This document shows, piece by piece, positions 17,403 through 25,387 of a stretch of DNA of 38,412 bases. Where the stretch lies: IMG/VR virus record IMGVR_UViG_3300023116_000116, positions 1 to 38,412 of that record; one strand, given 5' to 3'. The translations under genes were made by a program, and so were the position numbers. Source of the stretch: a virus. The notes below the pieces were generated by a model, which did not search any database, had not been told where the DNA came from, and saw only the letters and a program-made list of their open reading frames with translations. The number at the start of each line of letters is the position of its first letter. The stretch's first letter is position 1.

Positions 17403-18321
17403 ATTAGTAATAGAATATAAAAAGACATGGAGTATGTTTACTCTTGCGTCTTTATTAGATAAAAACGAAGAATTTCGTTTGCATCTTTATGTTCGCGAAG
17501 CAGATTGGAAAGACGCTCCTATTGACTGGATTATTGATAACTTCCCAAATGTAAAAATTTATCAAGCATTTTGGACTACCAACTTTATTCCACGAGCTAT
17601 ATGCCATCTTCGTGAATTTTGGAAAAACAAAGGATTAAATAAAAGAATAGTAGTAGCTTCAGGAAACAGAGTATTTACTAGAAATAATTGGAAGAATGAA
17701 ATACCAAATCCTGACTTCTTTCAAAATAAACTTTCTCATCTAAGTCATAAAAGAGTGTTTAGGAATCATCCTAAATTTGCTAGATTTTACAGATTACTTA
17801 ATATACCTTATGATGCAGAAAACTGGAAACATGTAGACCCAGAGTTTTTTATTTTAAATTATGACCAATTAAAAAATGTAACATACAGAGATTTATTTTT
17901 TGGAGATAACAGATTTCCAAATGATATTGACCAACGAGTTTTACGAACAGGTGAAACATATTTCTTCCACCAACTTCTACAAAAAGAACACGCTTGGGTA
18001 CCTCTTTATATGAATGGTAAAAATGATGTACTTATACAGGAAGACGCGATAGAAGCTAAAGACTTAATGGATTATAATGTAATGTTAAGAAAGTCTTGGA
18101 GTATAAATGTACAACATAAATGGTTGCACTTAGAATATTGGAAAACTCCTGTAGGTATTCAATTAGCAATACCTTGGGATTTATATACAAGACAAATTGA
18201 AAATATTCCTTTAGAGTATAGAAATGCAAGAGCAAACGAAATACTATTAACGAAAGCAGAAAAGCAAAAACAACAATTTGGTAAACTATTAGAAACTGGA
18301 TTTATATTAGGAAAGATCTAG
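17395..18321 (+). CDS. Unrecognised protein next to a glycosyltransferase (308 aa)
   Basis: Starts inside the 3' end of the preceding gene (8-base overlap) and is the last gene of the + strand arm. It has alternating hydrophobic strands and helices at the N-terminus (MIELVIEYKKTWSMFTLASL, then FRLHLYVREADW, FPNVKIYQAF) like a Rossmann-type half, and many aromatic residues (Trp, Phe, Tyr). RIVVASGNRVFTRNNW near residue 85 could be a loop-binding segment. No DXD, HP or P-loop motif can be seen. It may be a divergent glycosyltransferase or a partner of the gene upstream. It converges with and overlaps the GT29-like gene by 15 bases. Confidence 0.65.
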   Translation: MIELVIEYKKTWSMFTLASLLDKNEEFRLHLYVREADWKDAPIDWIIDNFPNVKIYQAFWTTNFIPRAICHLREFWKNKGLNKRIVVASGNRVFTRNNWKNEIPNPDFFQNKLSHLSHKRVFRNHPKFARFYRLLNIPYDAENWKHVDPEFFILNYDQLKNVTYRDLFFGDNRFPNDIDQRVLRTGETYFFHQLLQKEHAWVPLYMNGKNDVLIQEDAIEAKDLMDYNVMLRKSWSINVQHKWLHLEYWKTPVGIQLAIPWDLYTRQIENIPLEYRNARANEILLTKAEKQKQQFGKLLETGFILGKI

Positions 18322-18957
18322 TAAGCCTTCATCAAGGTCAGATAAAATTTTCCAATTTAATCTACCTTCTTCAAACCACCGCATAACAGTTTCTTTTTCC
18401 TTGCTGTTATGCGGATTTTTATATACGCTGTTTATAGGCATATGCCAACTTGCAGGATAATCTGTTCCTGTCATTACAGGTATTCTTTTAGAGAAAAAGT
18501 CAAAACCAATCAAAGTAATACTTTTACATTTGCATTTATTCAAGAAAAATAATATACCAAGAAATCCTGCACTTGGTCTATCTCCTTCAGGAACTCCATT
18601 CTTTGCCCCAACTTGTTCAAAAACTTTATATAGTTCTTCGTCTGTAAATAAATTCGTATACTCAAATGGTATTTTCTTTTTTACTTCTTTATTTAAGTGA
18701 ATACGACAACGATTAAATAATTTATATGCTTTCGGAAAGAATGTATGATTTTCCATGCGAAGCCATCCAGTTATCCAAATATCTGTTCTTTTACCAATTG
18801 CATCAAAGTTCCCCCAATCTGGTATACCTCTTCCAAATCGTACAACTGTATCAAAACTATCTATGTATTTTCCATACTCATGTCGTAGAATCTCAACTGA
18901 GTTTCCCACAAGTACAATATTTTTATTTTCTGTTAGCGTCTGTAAAGTTGCATCCAT
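18307..18957 (-). CDS. GT29 sialyltransferase-like protein (216 aa)
   Basis: Shows the sialylmotif order of family GT29, which transfers sialic acid from CMP-sialic acid in known members. L-motif, residues ~14-45: IVLVGNSVEIL then YGKYIDSFDTVVRFG. S-motif, ~127-153: RPSAGFLGILFFLN then ITLIGFDFF. Near 183 a His with downstream Glu residues (PHNSKEKE) fits the VS region, though the spacing is not the textbook H-x4-E. No transmembrane anchor, unlike eukaryotic relatives. Overlaps the upstream GT8-like gene by 25 bases. The His region is encoded by the inverted repeat that forms the + strand terminator. Family call good; acceptor and whether the donor really is CMP-sialic acid are unknown. Confidence 0.7.
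   Translation of the reverse strand: MDATLQTLTENKNIVLVGNSVEILRHEYGKYIDSFDTVVRFGRGIPDWGNFDAIGKRTDIWITGWLRMENHTFFPKAYKLFNRCRIHLNKEVKKKIPFEYTNLFTDEELYKVFEQVGAKNGVPEGDRPSAGFLGILFFLNKCKCKSITLIGFDFFSKRIPVMTGTDYPASWHMPINSVYKNPHNSKEKETVMRWFEEGRLNWKILSDLDEGLLDLS
18379..18420 (+). terminator. Rho-independent-type terminator for the + strand arm, inside the antisense GT29 gene
   Basis: Perfect 11-base arms CCGCATAACAG (18379-18389) and CTGTTATGCGG (18404-18414) flank a 14-base loop and are followed by ATTTTT (18415-18420). It lies about 58 bases after the last + strand stop (18321), where a terminator for rightward transcripts is needed. On the - strand the T-run is on the wrong side, so it should act on the + strand only. 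Confidence 0.75.
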
Positions 18958-19562
18958 ATTGCTGTAAGCTCCGAGTCATCGTTTATATTTAGCCACGGTC
19001 CACCGTCTGTGTAGTGGAGGGCTTTTGGGTTTTTAAATTTGTAGTAATTTACCATGGCGTTATATTGTGCAGGAAGTTCCCCTATGCTTTCTGCCCATCT
19101 CAACTCATGCAATGCACCCGCTGGGGCTTGGTTTACATAATCAACTGTAAGTTTTTTACATTTAGAATTATTAAAAAGCATAAGACTTGACCAGTATTTT
19201 CTAGGATAACCATGGTTTTTCTTGTTTTTCATTTTCTTAGGTTTGACGAGAAAACTAGGATGTTTTACCACATGAACTGTATGTTCATCGGAAAAATAAT
19301 CCATAACTTCTTCAGGGTCACAAAGCCATAAGAAATCTCCATCACAAAAGAGAGCAGTCCCTTCGAAGTCACAGAGATGTGGTATTAAAAAACGAGTAAA
19401 GGCAAATTCCGTACTCTCCCCCTGATATGGCCGAGTGTAATCGGATATTTCCGATTTTTTGAGTGGTATGATTTCATGATTGGAATTGTAACGGACTATG
19501 CTTTTTCTACATACCTCAAACATTTCAGGATAGTCAGTTTCATAACCTATAAATATTTTCAT
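18933..19562 (-). CDS. GT8-like glycosyltransferase (209 aa)
   Basis: GT-A fold pattern: MKIFIGYETDYPEMFEVCRK at the N-terminus, RFLIPHLCDFEG, then a DXD-type metal/nucleotide-sugar motif in FCDGDFLWLCDP (residues ~92-104). A second half carries YWSSLMLFNNSKCK and YNAMVNYY, ending with HYTDGGPWLN, where the His and GGPW pattern parallels the C-terminal catalytic segment of GT8 enzymes (HFxGxxKPW type). Starts by an ATGA overlap with the UDP-sugar dehydrogenase. Likely transfers a hexose or uronic acid made by the neighbouring enzymes; substrate not readable. Length is near the short bacterial GT8 forms. Confidence 0.65.
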   Translation of the reverse strand: MKIFIGYETDYPEMFEVCRKSIVRYNSNHEIIPLKKSEISDYTRPYQGESTEFAFTRFLIPHLCDFEGTALFCDGDFLWLCDPEEVMDYFSDEHTVHVVKHPSFLVKPKKMKNKKNHGYPRKYWSSLMLFNNSKCKKLTVDYVNQAPAGALHELRWAESIGELPAQYNAMVNYYKFKNPKALHYTDGGPWLNINDDSELTAIWMQLYRR

Positions 19563-20272
19563 CGAATTTTATTATTGTATTCAGTAATATGATTTAAAAT
19601 TGACATTCCTCCAGTCATTTTTATAAATGCTTTTACATCTTTTGGAAAACAATGTCCGCCCCATCCTCTTTCTTCTGTAACTTCTGTATGACTCTCACCT
19701 ATGCGAGAATCTAATCCAGTTAGTTCTGCTACTTTTTCGTAATCTATATTAGACTTCTTACAGTAATCGTATATCTGATTAAAGAAAGAAACTTTGGTAG
19801 CAAGAAAACTATTCCTAGCGTATTTAGCAACTATTAATTCTTCTACTGTTGCTTCAACTACTTTTTTATTAAACATACTACCCCAGAATTTTACAAGACC
19901 TCCACCTATAAGTAACTCTTTTGCAACAAGTAAGTCTTGACTTGCTGTTTCTGCTCTAAGAAATTCAGGGCTATAACTTATAATTAAATCAGGAAAGTTA
20001 GCTTGTATAACTTCCCATGTACGCATATCTATTGTGCTTTTTATAAGAATAGGAACTTTAGGAGCTTCTTTTAGTACATTATAGATATTACTATAATCGC
20101 AGCTACCATCAGGCATTGATGGAGTATCAACACATATTATCAAACCATCTGTTTTAGCATCTACTTTTAAATCATTTATCTTTGGGTCTACTATTCGTAA
20201 TGCACATTTCTTTGTAAAGAAATCTTTATGTGCATTACCTACTACACCCGCCCCAGCTATTGTTAATTTCAT
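19559..20272 (-). CDS. Short UDP-glucose/GDP-mannose 6-dehydrogenase-like protein (237 aa)
   Basis: NAD-dependent oxidation of a nucleotide sugar to its uronic acid is the known family reaction. Seen: Rossmann motif GAGVVG (7-12), acidic NAD-ribose contact in IVDPK (~29), CVDTPSMPDG (48-56), YSPEFLRAE (100-108), KYARNSFLA (150-158) and catalytic Cys208 in GGHCFPKD. The protein stops at 237 residues, straight after the central dimerisation helix (HITEYNNKIR), so the C-terminal UDP-binding domain of the usual 390-450 residue enzymes is missing. The stop overlaps the GT8-like start (ATGA), so the end is natural rather than a window artefact. It may work with an altered substrate or another subunit. 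Confidence 0.75.
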   Translation of the reverse strand: MKLTIAGAGVVGNAHKDFFTKKCALRIVDPKINDLKVDAKTDGLIICVDTPSMPDGSCDYSNIYNVLKEAPKVPILIKSTIDMRTWEVIQANFPDLIISYSPEFLRAETASQDLLVAKELLIGGGLVKFWGSMFNKKVVEATVEELIVAKYARNSFLATKVSFFNQIYDYCKKSNIDYEKVAELTGLDSRIGESHTEVTEERGWGGHCFPKDVKAFIKMTGGMSILNHITEYNNKIR

Positions 20273-21633
20273 TCTATAATCCTAGGTGACGCTTCCATAC
20301 CAGAAGCATTAAAATAAGGAAGATTTTTTAATGGTGGGTTTAACACTATGCTATGATTTTCTAGTGTTTGTCCAAATGCTTTGCATAAATCTTCCGCAAG
20401 TATTTCAAAATTTTTATTTCGTAACATTTGATAGTGGTCTATTTCCCAGGTGTATTCCCCTTGAATAAACTCTAACATTTTTAATATATTATTTATTTCG
20501 TCAGTTCTTTTACCAGTATAGTTTGTAATTTTCCAACTATTATTTTCTAACTCAAACTCTGGTTCATCTTGGCCTGTTCTACTAACTCCATAATCATGAG
20601 GTGCTCCTTCTTCATACAAATCAATATCAGGTAAGTTTACTCTATGTAGTCTGCCTTGTTTTTGTAAATCAAGAGCAACTGAATTAAATGCACCCATCCA
20701 TAAATAACTTCCATAAGTCTGGCTTATAGAAGCAGTATGTCCTACAGATGCTTGATTGTATACATAAGTAGCAGGCATTTCTCTATGCCTTGCCATATTT
20801 ATATTACCTCTTACATGGGCATCTTTTAGGAGTAAGTACATATATAAATCTTCTCCCAATCCCATATGTTCAAAAGTTCTAAATCTACAAATCTTTTTAG
20901 AATACCAAGTTACTCTTGCAAAAGATTCAAAATGAATATCATCATAGAACTCATTCGCCGCTAGACAAATATTGTGGTGTTCTAAATCCCACTTTATATA
21001 TTGCTCTAACATTTTTTCTTCACTACCATATTTGGCAATTTCTTTGTTTAGACCTTTTAATGTTTCTCCACCTTTGCGTTTGCTTAAGTAGATTCTTTCT
21101 TTCATAAGACGCATTAAGCTAGGTCTATATACTTCATAATTACGATATGCTTTGAAAAAATTATAATGGTATCTTTGACCCCATATATAATTAGAACACA
21201 TCCAAGAATTATAAATACATAATGCGTCTGGCGGATTGTCTTGTTCTGCTAGTTTTTTATAAAACCAAACTCCATAAGGAGTCAAGTAATCATCACCGTC
21301 TATAGGAACACAGTAATCATCATTTGATGCTTCAAAAACATCTACTACTGCATTTTTACCTCGACCTGGTTTTCCATTTGATTTAGTAATATGGTATTCT
21401 AAACCTCTTTCTTCACACCACTTAGAACAATCAATTTCATACTGTCTACTTAATGTGTTTATTACTATGACTGCGTCTTTGTAATCTAAGTTACTCCAAC
21501 GGGGTGAAAAATGTCTGCCAAGGTCTTCAAGAGAATTTTCCTCAAAAGTCTCAAAATCAGTCTTTTGGTAAATTCCCTTGTAGTCCTCTTTAGCGGTAGT
21601 TAATATATAGAATCTAAGTTTCTTGTTCGCCAT
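20269..21633 (-). CDS. GT2-like (GT-A fold) glycosyltransferase (454 aa)
   Basis: N-terminal GT-A domain: RFYILTTAKEDY, then KDAVIVINTLSRQYEIDCSK, GRGKNAVVDVFEASNDDYCV and the metal/nucleotide-sugar motif IDGDDYLTPYG at residues 111-121. The remaining 330 residues are unusual for GT2 and include many aromatic and charged stretches (YIWGQRYHYNFFKAYRNYEV) and a Gly-rich turn near GHTASISQTYG, probably an acceptor or accessory domain. Start ATG at 21633 lies within the 3' end of the small DUF6447-like gene (20-base overlap). Likely acts in the same glycan pathway as the downstream genes. Family fairly sure; specificity unknown. Confidence 0.7.
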   Translation of the reverse strand: MANKKLRFYILTTAKEDYKGIYQKTDFETFEENSLEDLGRHFSPRWSNLDYKDAVIVINTLSRQYEIDCSKWCEERGLEYHITKSNGKPGRGKNAVVDVFEASNDDYCVPIDGDDYLTPYGVWFYKKLAEQDNPPDALCIYNSWMCSNYIWGQRYHYNFFKAYRNYEVYRPSLMRLMKERIYLSKRKGGETLKGLNKEIAKYGSEEKMLEQYIKWDLEHHNICLAANEFYDDIHFESFARVTWYSKKICRFRTFEHMGLGEDLYMYLLLKDAHVRGNINMARHREMPATYVYNQASVGHTASISQTYGSYLWMGAFNSVALDLQKQGRLHRVNLPDIDLYEEGAPHDYGVSRTGQDEPEFELENNSWKITNYTGKRTDEINNILKMLEFIQGEYTWEIDHYQMLRNKNFEILAEDLCKAFGQTLENHSIVLNPPLKNLPYFNASGMEASPRIIE

Positions 21634-21817
21634 TTAACTGAGCACCTAAATCATTTACATATGCTTGTTTAGCAGTGTGGCATATAGCAATAATATGCTT
21701 ACATCTGTCTGCTTCTTCATCACACTTGTAAATAGCTTGAACTATTTGTTTTTGCTCTTGTGTTAAATCGTCCAAATGATATTCTTTGCCATCTATAGTT
21801 ATGCTTTTGTTTTCCAT
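21614..21817 (-). CDS. Small DUF6447-like phage protein (67 aa)
   Basis: Starts ENKSITIDGKEYHLDDLTQE, followed by a helical stretch with IVQAIYKCDEEADRCKHIIA and CHTAKQAYVNDLGAQL. This TIDGKEY-LDDL plus alpha-helical pattern is that of a family of small phage proteins annotated DUF6447. It sits directly against the NrdB gene (the ATG abuts its stop) and overlaps the GT2 gene. Function unknown; it has two Cys residues in the helix but no classical redox motif. Confidence 0.6.
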   Translation of the reverse strand: MENKSITIDGKEYHLDDLTQEQKQIVQAIYKCDEEADRCKHIIAICHTAKQAYVNDLGAQLNGEQET

Positions 21818-22779
21818 TACTTAAATATATCCTGCCAGTTTCCTTGTGTACTACTTTTAGCATACTCTGTAGCACGGTTTTCAAAAAAGTTGGTATGCTC
21901 AACTGCGTTTACCTGCATATCAATCCATGGAAGTGGATTAACTGTACTATGAAATATCGCTTTCATACCAAGACCAAGTAATCGTCTATCGGCGATGTAT
22001 CTTATGTATTCTTTCACTTCCTTCGCTGTTAAATCTTGAATATTTGCTTTATCAAAACAAACATCAATAAATTTATCTTCTAATTCAACAACGCGTTCTG
22101 CTGCACAGTATATTTCATATTTTAATTTATCTGTCCATATATCAGGATTTTCTGCGATAAAAGTTCTAAAGAGTTTTGAAAGTCCTTCAACATGAAGTGA
22201 CTCATCTCTTATAGACCATGTTACTATCTGACCCATACCTTTCATAAGATTGTGTCTTGGATAGTTTAGAAGTATAGCAAAACTACTAAATAATTGTACT
22301 CCTTCTGTAAACCCACTATAAACTGCCATGGTCTTTGCAATTTCATGTGGATTGCTCATATTAAAGTCAGTTAAGTACTCATGCTTTTCTGTCATAGCTT
22401 GTATTTCAAAAAACTCTGTATACTGGTCGTCTGACTTTCCTAATGTTTCCAACAATAAAGAATATGCTTCTTGGTGTACTGCTTCCATAGCAGCATAACT
22501 TACTAGCATCATTCTTATTTCTGGTTGTTTAAATGTTGGTAGATAATGCTTTGCATATCCACAACACACATCAACATCTGCTTGTGTAAAGAACTTAAAT
22601 ATATTATCTATAAGTGTTCTTTCGTCATCTGTTAATTTTTGATTATAGTCTTTGATATCATCTTGGAGTGGCACTTCATCAGGTAACCAATGCATTTGTT
22701 GTTGTTTTTTGTAAAACTCAAATGCCCAAGGATAATCAAAAGGTTTATAATAATCCCTTTCTGTTAATAATTTACTCAT
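21817..22779 (-). CDS. nrdB: Class I ribonucleotide reductase beta subunit
   Basis: Holds the diiron-tyrosyl radical used by NrdA to reduce ribonucleotides. Seen: helix DERTLIDNIFKFFTQAD with the first carboxylate ligand, then AAMEAVHQEAYSL, in which the E-x2-H ligand pair and, four residues after His, Tyr match the E. coli E115/H118/Y122 layout, so a true tyrosyl-radical (class Ia-type) site. Further ligands are in GFTEGVQLF and RDESLHVEG (E-x2-H). The C-terminus (STQGNWQDIFK) is the tail that should dock on NrdA. 320 residues is slightly short of the E. coli 376. Starts immediately after the NrdA stop, so the subunits are co-translated. Confidence 0.95.
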   Translation of the reverse strand: MSKLLTERDYYKPFDYPWAFEFYKKQQQMHWLPDEVPLQDDIKDYNQKLTDDERTLIDNIFKFFTQADVDVCCGYAKHYLPTFKQPEIRMMLVSYAAMEAVHQEAYSLLLETLGKSDDQYTEFFEIQAMTEKHEYLTDFNMSNPHEIAKTMAVYSGFTEGVQLFSSFAILLNYPRHNLMKGMGQIVTWSIRDESLHVEGLSKLFRTFIAENPDIWTDKLKYEIYCAAERVVELEDKFIDVCFDKANIQDLTAKEVKEYIRYIADRRLLGLGMKAIFHSTVNPLPWIDMQVNAVEHTNFFENRATEYAKSSTQGNWQDIFK

Positions 22780-24552
22780 TTATCCCTCGCAACTTAGACA
22801 ATCTGATTGCTCAAAAATTATCTCTCTTTTAGCCTGAGAAGTAATATTATCAGCTCTACTGATAGCTTCACTTCTTAAATAATATAATGTTTTTAAATTC
22901 TTTGCCCACGCTAACATATGGACATTATGCAAGTCGGCTTTGTTCACATCAGGTGGAAAGAATAAGTTTACACTTTGTGCCTGACAAATATATTCTTGTC
23001 TTACAGAGGCATGCTCAACAACCCATGACTGATTGATTTCAACTGCTGTTTTAAAAACATCTTTCTCCCAATCATCAAGTATATCTAAATGTTGAACACT
23101 TCCTTTATTTGCAACTATACTTCTCCATGTTTCTGTATACCCTTCATAATCTGTTCTATCTTTGATAATTTTATCCAAGAATTTATTTTTAACTAGATTA
23201 CTTCCTGTTTTTGTTTTTTGAGTATAAGCATTTGCTCTAAATGGCTCTATGCTTGGTGAAGTATTACCACAAATAATACTTGAACTAGCGTTAGGAGCAA
23301 CAGCAAGTAAATGTGCATTTCTTACTGATGCGGTATCATCGTCAGGGCACGCGCCTCTTTCGATAGCTAGTTGTCTAGTTTCTTTGTCTGCTTCTCTCTT
23401 TATTTTCTCAAACATTTCTAGATTAACACTACCTGCCATAGCACTTTCAAACGGTATACCATTCTTCTGTAAATACGCATGAAAGCCCATGGCGCCAAGT
23501 CCAATGCTTCTCTCCCTCATAGCACTAAACTTAGCTTTTTCTAATTGTTCTGGAGCGTTATCAATAAAGTACTGAAGTACATTGTCTAACATACGAATTA
23601 AATCTGGAATAAACGCTCCGTGGTTTTTCCACTCGTCAAAATATTCTAAATTAACTGAAGATAAACAACATACTGCAGTTCTTTCTTCATTCGTTGCAAG
23701 AGTTATTTCACTGCAAAGATTACTATGATGAACTCTTAAACCTTTTCTTTGTTGAAAGTCAGGCAACTCATTATTTACCGCGTCTTCAAACATAATATAA
23801 GGCTCTCCAGTTTCCATTCTATTCTGTAACAGTTTTACCCATAAAGCTCTTGCACTTACTGTTTTAACCACTCTTTTAGTGTGGGGATCGATAAGATCCC
23901 AGCTATCATCGAAATTATCAATTTTTCCAGCGTTGTGTATTCGTTCCATAAAGGCATCAGAGACAACAACACCATGGTGCAAATTAAGACACTTGCGATT
24001 ACTATCACCACCTGTAGGCTTCCGTACATCTAAGAACTCCTCTATCTCGGGGTGGTTTATGTGTAGGTAACCAGCGTATGAACCCCGTCTTGTCACACCC
24101 TGACTAAATGCTAACATTTCAGCATCTACTACTTTAATAAAAGGTATTACTCCAGTAGATTCAGACCCTTTGGATGTTCTAGTTCCAATAGAACGAACAT
24201 CAGACCAGTGTCCACCAATACCACCACCAAAACTACTTAAAAAAGCATTTTCAGTAAAGTGGTCTGTAATACCTTCTCTACTATCATCTACATAGTTTAG
24301 AAAACAACTAATTGGTAAGCCTCTTCTTGTACCACCATTAGATAGTACAGGAGTCGCAAACATAAACCATAAGTTACTGACATAGTCATATAAACGCTGT
24401 GCGTGGTCTTCGTCATCTGCAAATGTTTCTGCAGCACGAGCAAACGCTTCCTGAGGAGATGTTTCTCCAGGAATCATATATCTATCTTTGAGAGTTGCTA
24501 TTGCAAATTCATCAAGCAACTCATCTCTACTATAATCTATCTTTACTGACAT
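22780..24552 (-). CDS. nrdA: Class I ribonucleotide reductase alpha subunit
   Basis: Reduces NDPs to dNDPs for phage DNA synthesis. Seen: Cys83 in PISCFLN, catalytic triad NLCSE (Asn278, Cys280, Glu282), second active-site Cys at 295 in AVCCLSS, GSYAGYLHINHPEIEEFLDV substrate loop, tandem tyrosines in TLYYLRSEA (radical transfer) and a C-terminal CLSC (585-588) for reduction by glutaredoxin/thioredoxin. At 590 residues it is shorter than E. coli NrdA (761); the N-terminus begins directly with the catalytic region (SRDELLDEFAIATLKDRYMI), so the ATP-cone regulatory domain is absent. Overlaps the flap exonuclease gene by 23 bases. Phage-encoded glutaredoxin sits three genes upstream. Confidence 0.95.
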   Translation of the reverse strand: MSVKIDYSRDELLDEFAIATLKDRYMIPGETSPQEAFARAAETFADDEDHAQRLYDYVSNLWFMFATPVLSNGGTRRGLPISCFLNYVDDSREGITDHFTENAFLSSFGGGIGGHWSDVRSIGTRTSKGSESTGVIPFIKVVDAEMLAFSQGVTRRGSYAGYLHINHPEIEEFLDVRKPTGGDSNRKCLNLHHGVVVSDAFMERIHNAGKIDNFDDSWDLIDPHTKRVVKTVSARALWVKLLQNRMETGEPYIMFEDAVNNELPDFQQRKGLRVHHSNLCSEITLATNEERTAVCCLSSVNLEYFDEWKNHGAFIPDLIRMLDNVLQYFIDNAPEQLEKAKFSAMRERSIGLGAMGFHAYLQKNGIPFESAMAGSVNLEMFEKIKREADKETRQLAIERGACPDDDTASVRNAHLLAVAPNASSSIICGNTSPSIEPFRANAYTQKTKTGSNLVKNKFLDKIIKDRTDYEGYTETWRSIVANKGSVQHLDILDDWEKDVFKTAVEINQSWVVEHASVRQEYICQAQSVNLFFPPDVNKADLHNVHMLAWAKNLKTLYYLRSEAISRADNITSQAKREIIFEQSDCLSCEG

Positions 24553-25387
24553 AATTATCTACCAATCCTATTATTTCTTCTGCATGACCGAGAACTGCTC
24601 CGTCAACATCATATGTTAAATCCATAAGTTTTACACCTGTTTCTAGTCCTTCTACACCGAACTCATTTAAGTTCTGAATGAATTTATACTTTCCATCAAG
24701 TGGCAAACTTGCCATAATATCAAATACATCACCGTATTGTTCAATTAACTGAGTAGCACGCTTTGGTCCAACTCCGTCAACTCCTGGAACATTATCTCCT
24801 TTATCCCCTGTTAAGCACTTGTACGTTAGAAAGTACTCAGGCTCAAAGTCATAATGCTCATCCCAGTTATGCACTGTTGTTTCTTTTCTTGTAACAGTCG
24901 AAAAACGACTGATTTTATCATCGACTAGTAAATCCCAGTCTTTATCTGATGATATCAACCAAATTTCATCAACTCCTAATTCTTCTCGTTGTTGTGTAAT
25001 TAGTGCTGCTATATCATCAGCTTCTGTTCCAGCATATTTTAAAGTCAAATATCCTTTCTTATTTAGAGTATTCATAGTTGTTTGAAACTCTGCAAGAAAT
25101 TCTAAAAATTCTGCTTCTTCTTCTGCTGTTTGTTCTGCATATCGTTCTTTACGATTTGCTTTATACTCTGGATATATTTCTTTTCGATAGTTACTACCAC
25201 CATCTCCAAGTACAATAATATGTCCACAGTTATAGGACTTTGCAAGACTTTCTACTGTCCGAACATAATCATGTTCAAAGTCGTTGTTGCCTTGATGTTT
25301 CCATCGGAAAGCTAGATTGAGTCCATCAACAATCAATAAGTTCCCATTCGGGATTGGCTTTCCATGGCTCGTAAACTGTATCGCCAT
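24530..25387 (-). CDS. 5'-3' exonuclease / flap endonuclease (T4 RNase H-like)
   Basis: Removes RNA primers and 5' flaps during replication. Seen: metal ligand Asp in LLIVDGLNLAF (~20), GDGGSNYRKEIYPEYKANRK (arch and basic residues), GTEADDIAALI, SSDKDWDLLV and the helix-hairpin-helix region LTGDKGDNVPGVDGVGPKRA. All acidic clusters of the FEN/PIN-like family are present; length near the T4 and T5 enzymes. The ATG at 25387 overlaps the upstream nuclease gene by 62 bases without a clear ribosome binding site; a TTG at 25336 just before IVDGLN is an alternative, but the canonical N-terminal strand would then be bare. Supports PolA, which is encoded upstream in the same arm. Confidence 0.9.
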   Translation of the reverse strand: MAIQFTSHGKPIPNGNLLIVDGLNLAFRWKHQGNNDFEHDYVRTVESLAKSYNCGHIIVLGDGGSNYRKEIYPEYKANRKERYAEQTAEEEAEFLEFLAEFQTTMNTLNKKGYLTLKYAGTEADDIAALITQQREELGVDEIWLISSDKDWDLLVDDKISRFSTVTRKETTVHNWDEHYDFEPEYFLTYKCLTGDKGDNVPGVDGVGPKRATQLIEQYGDVFDIMASLPLDGKYKFIQNLNEFGVEGLETGVKLMDLTYDVDGAVLGHAEEIIGLVDNYVSKDRL

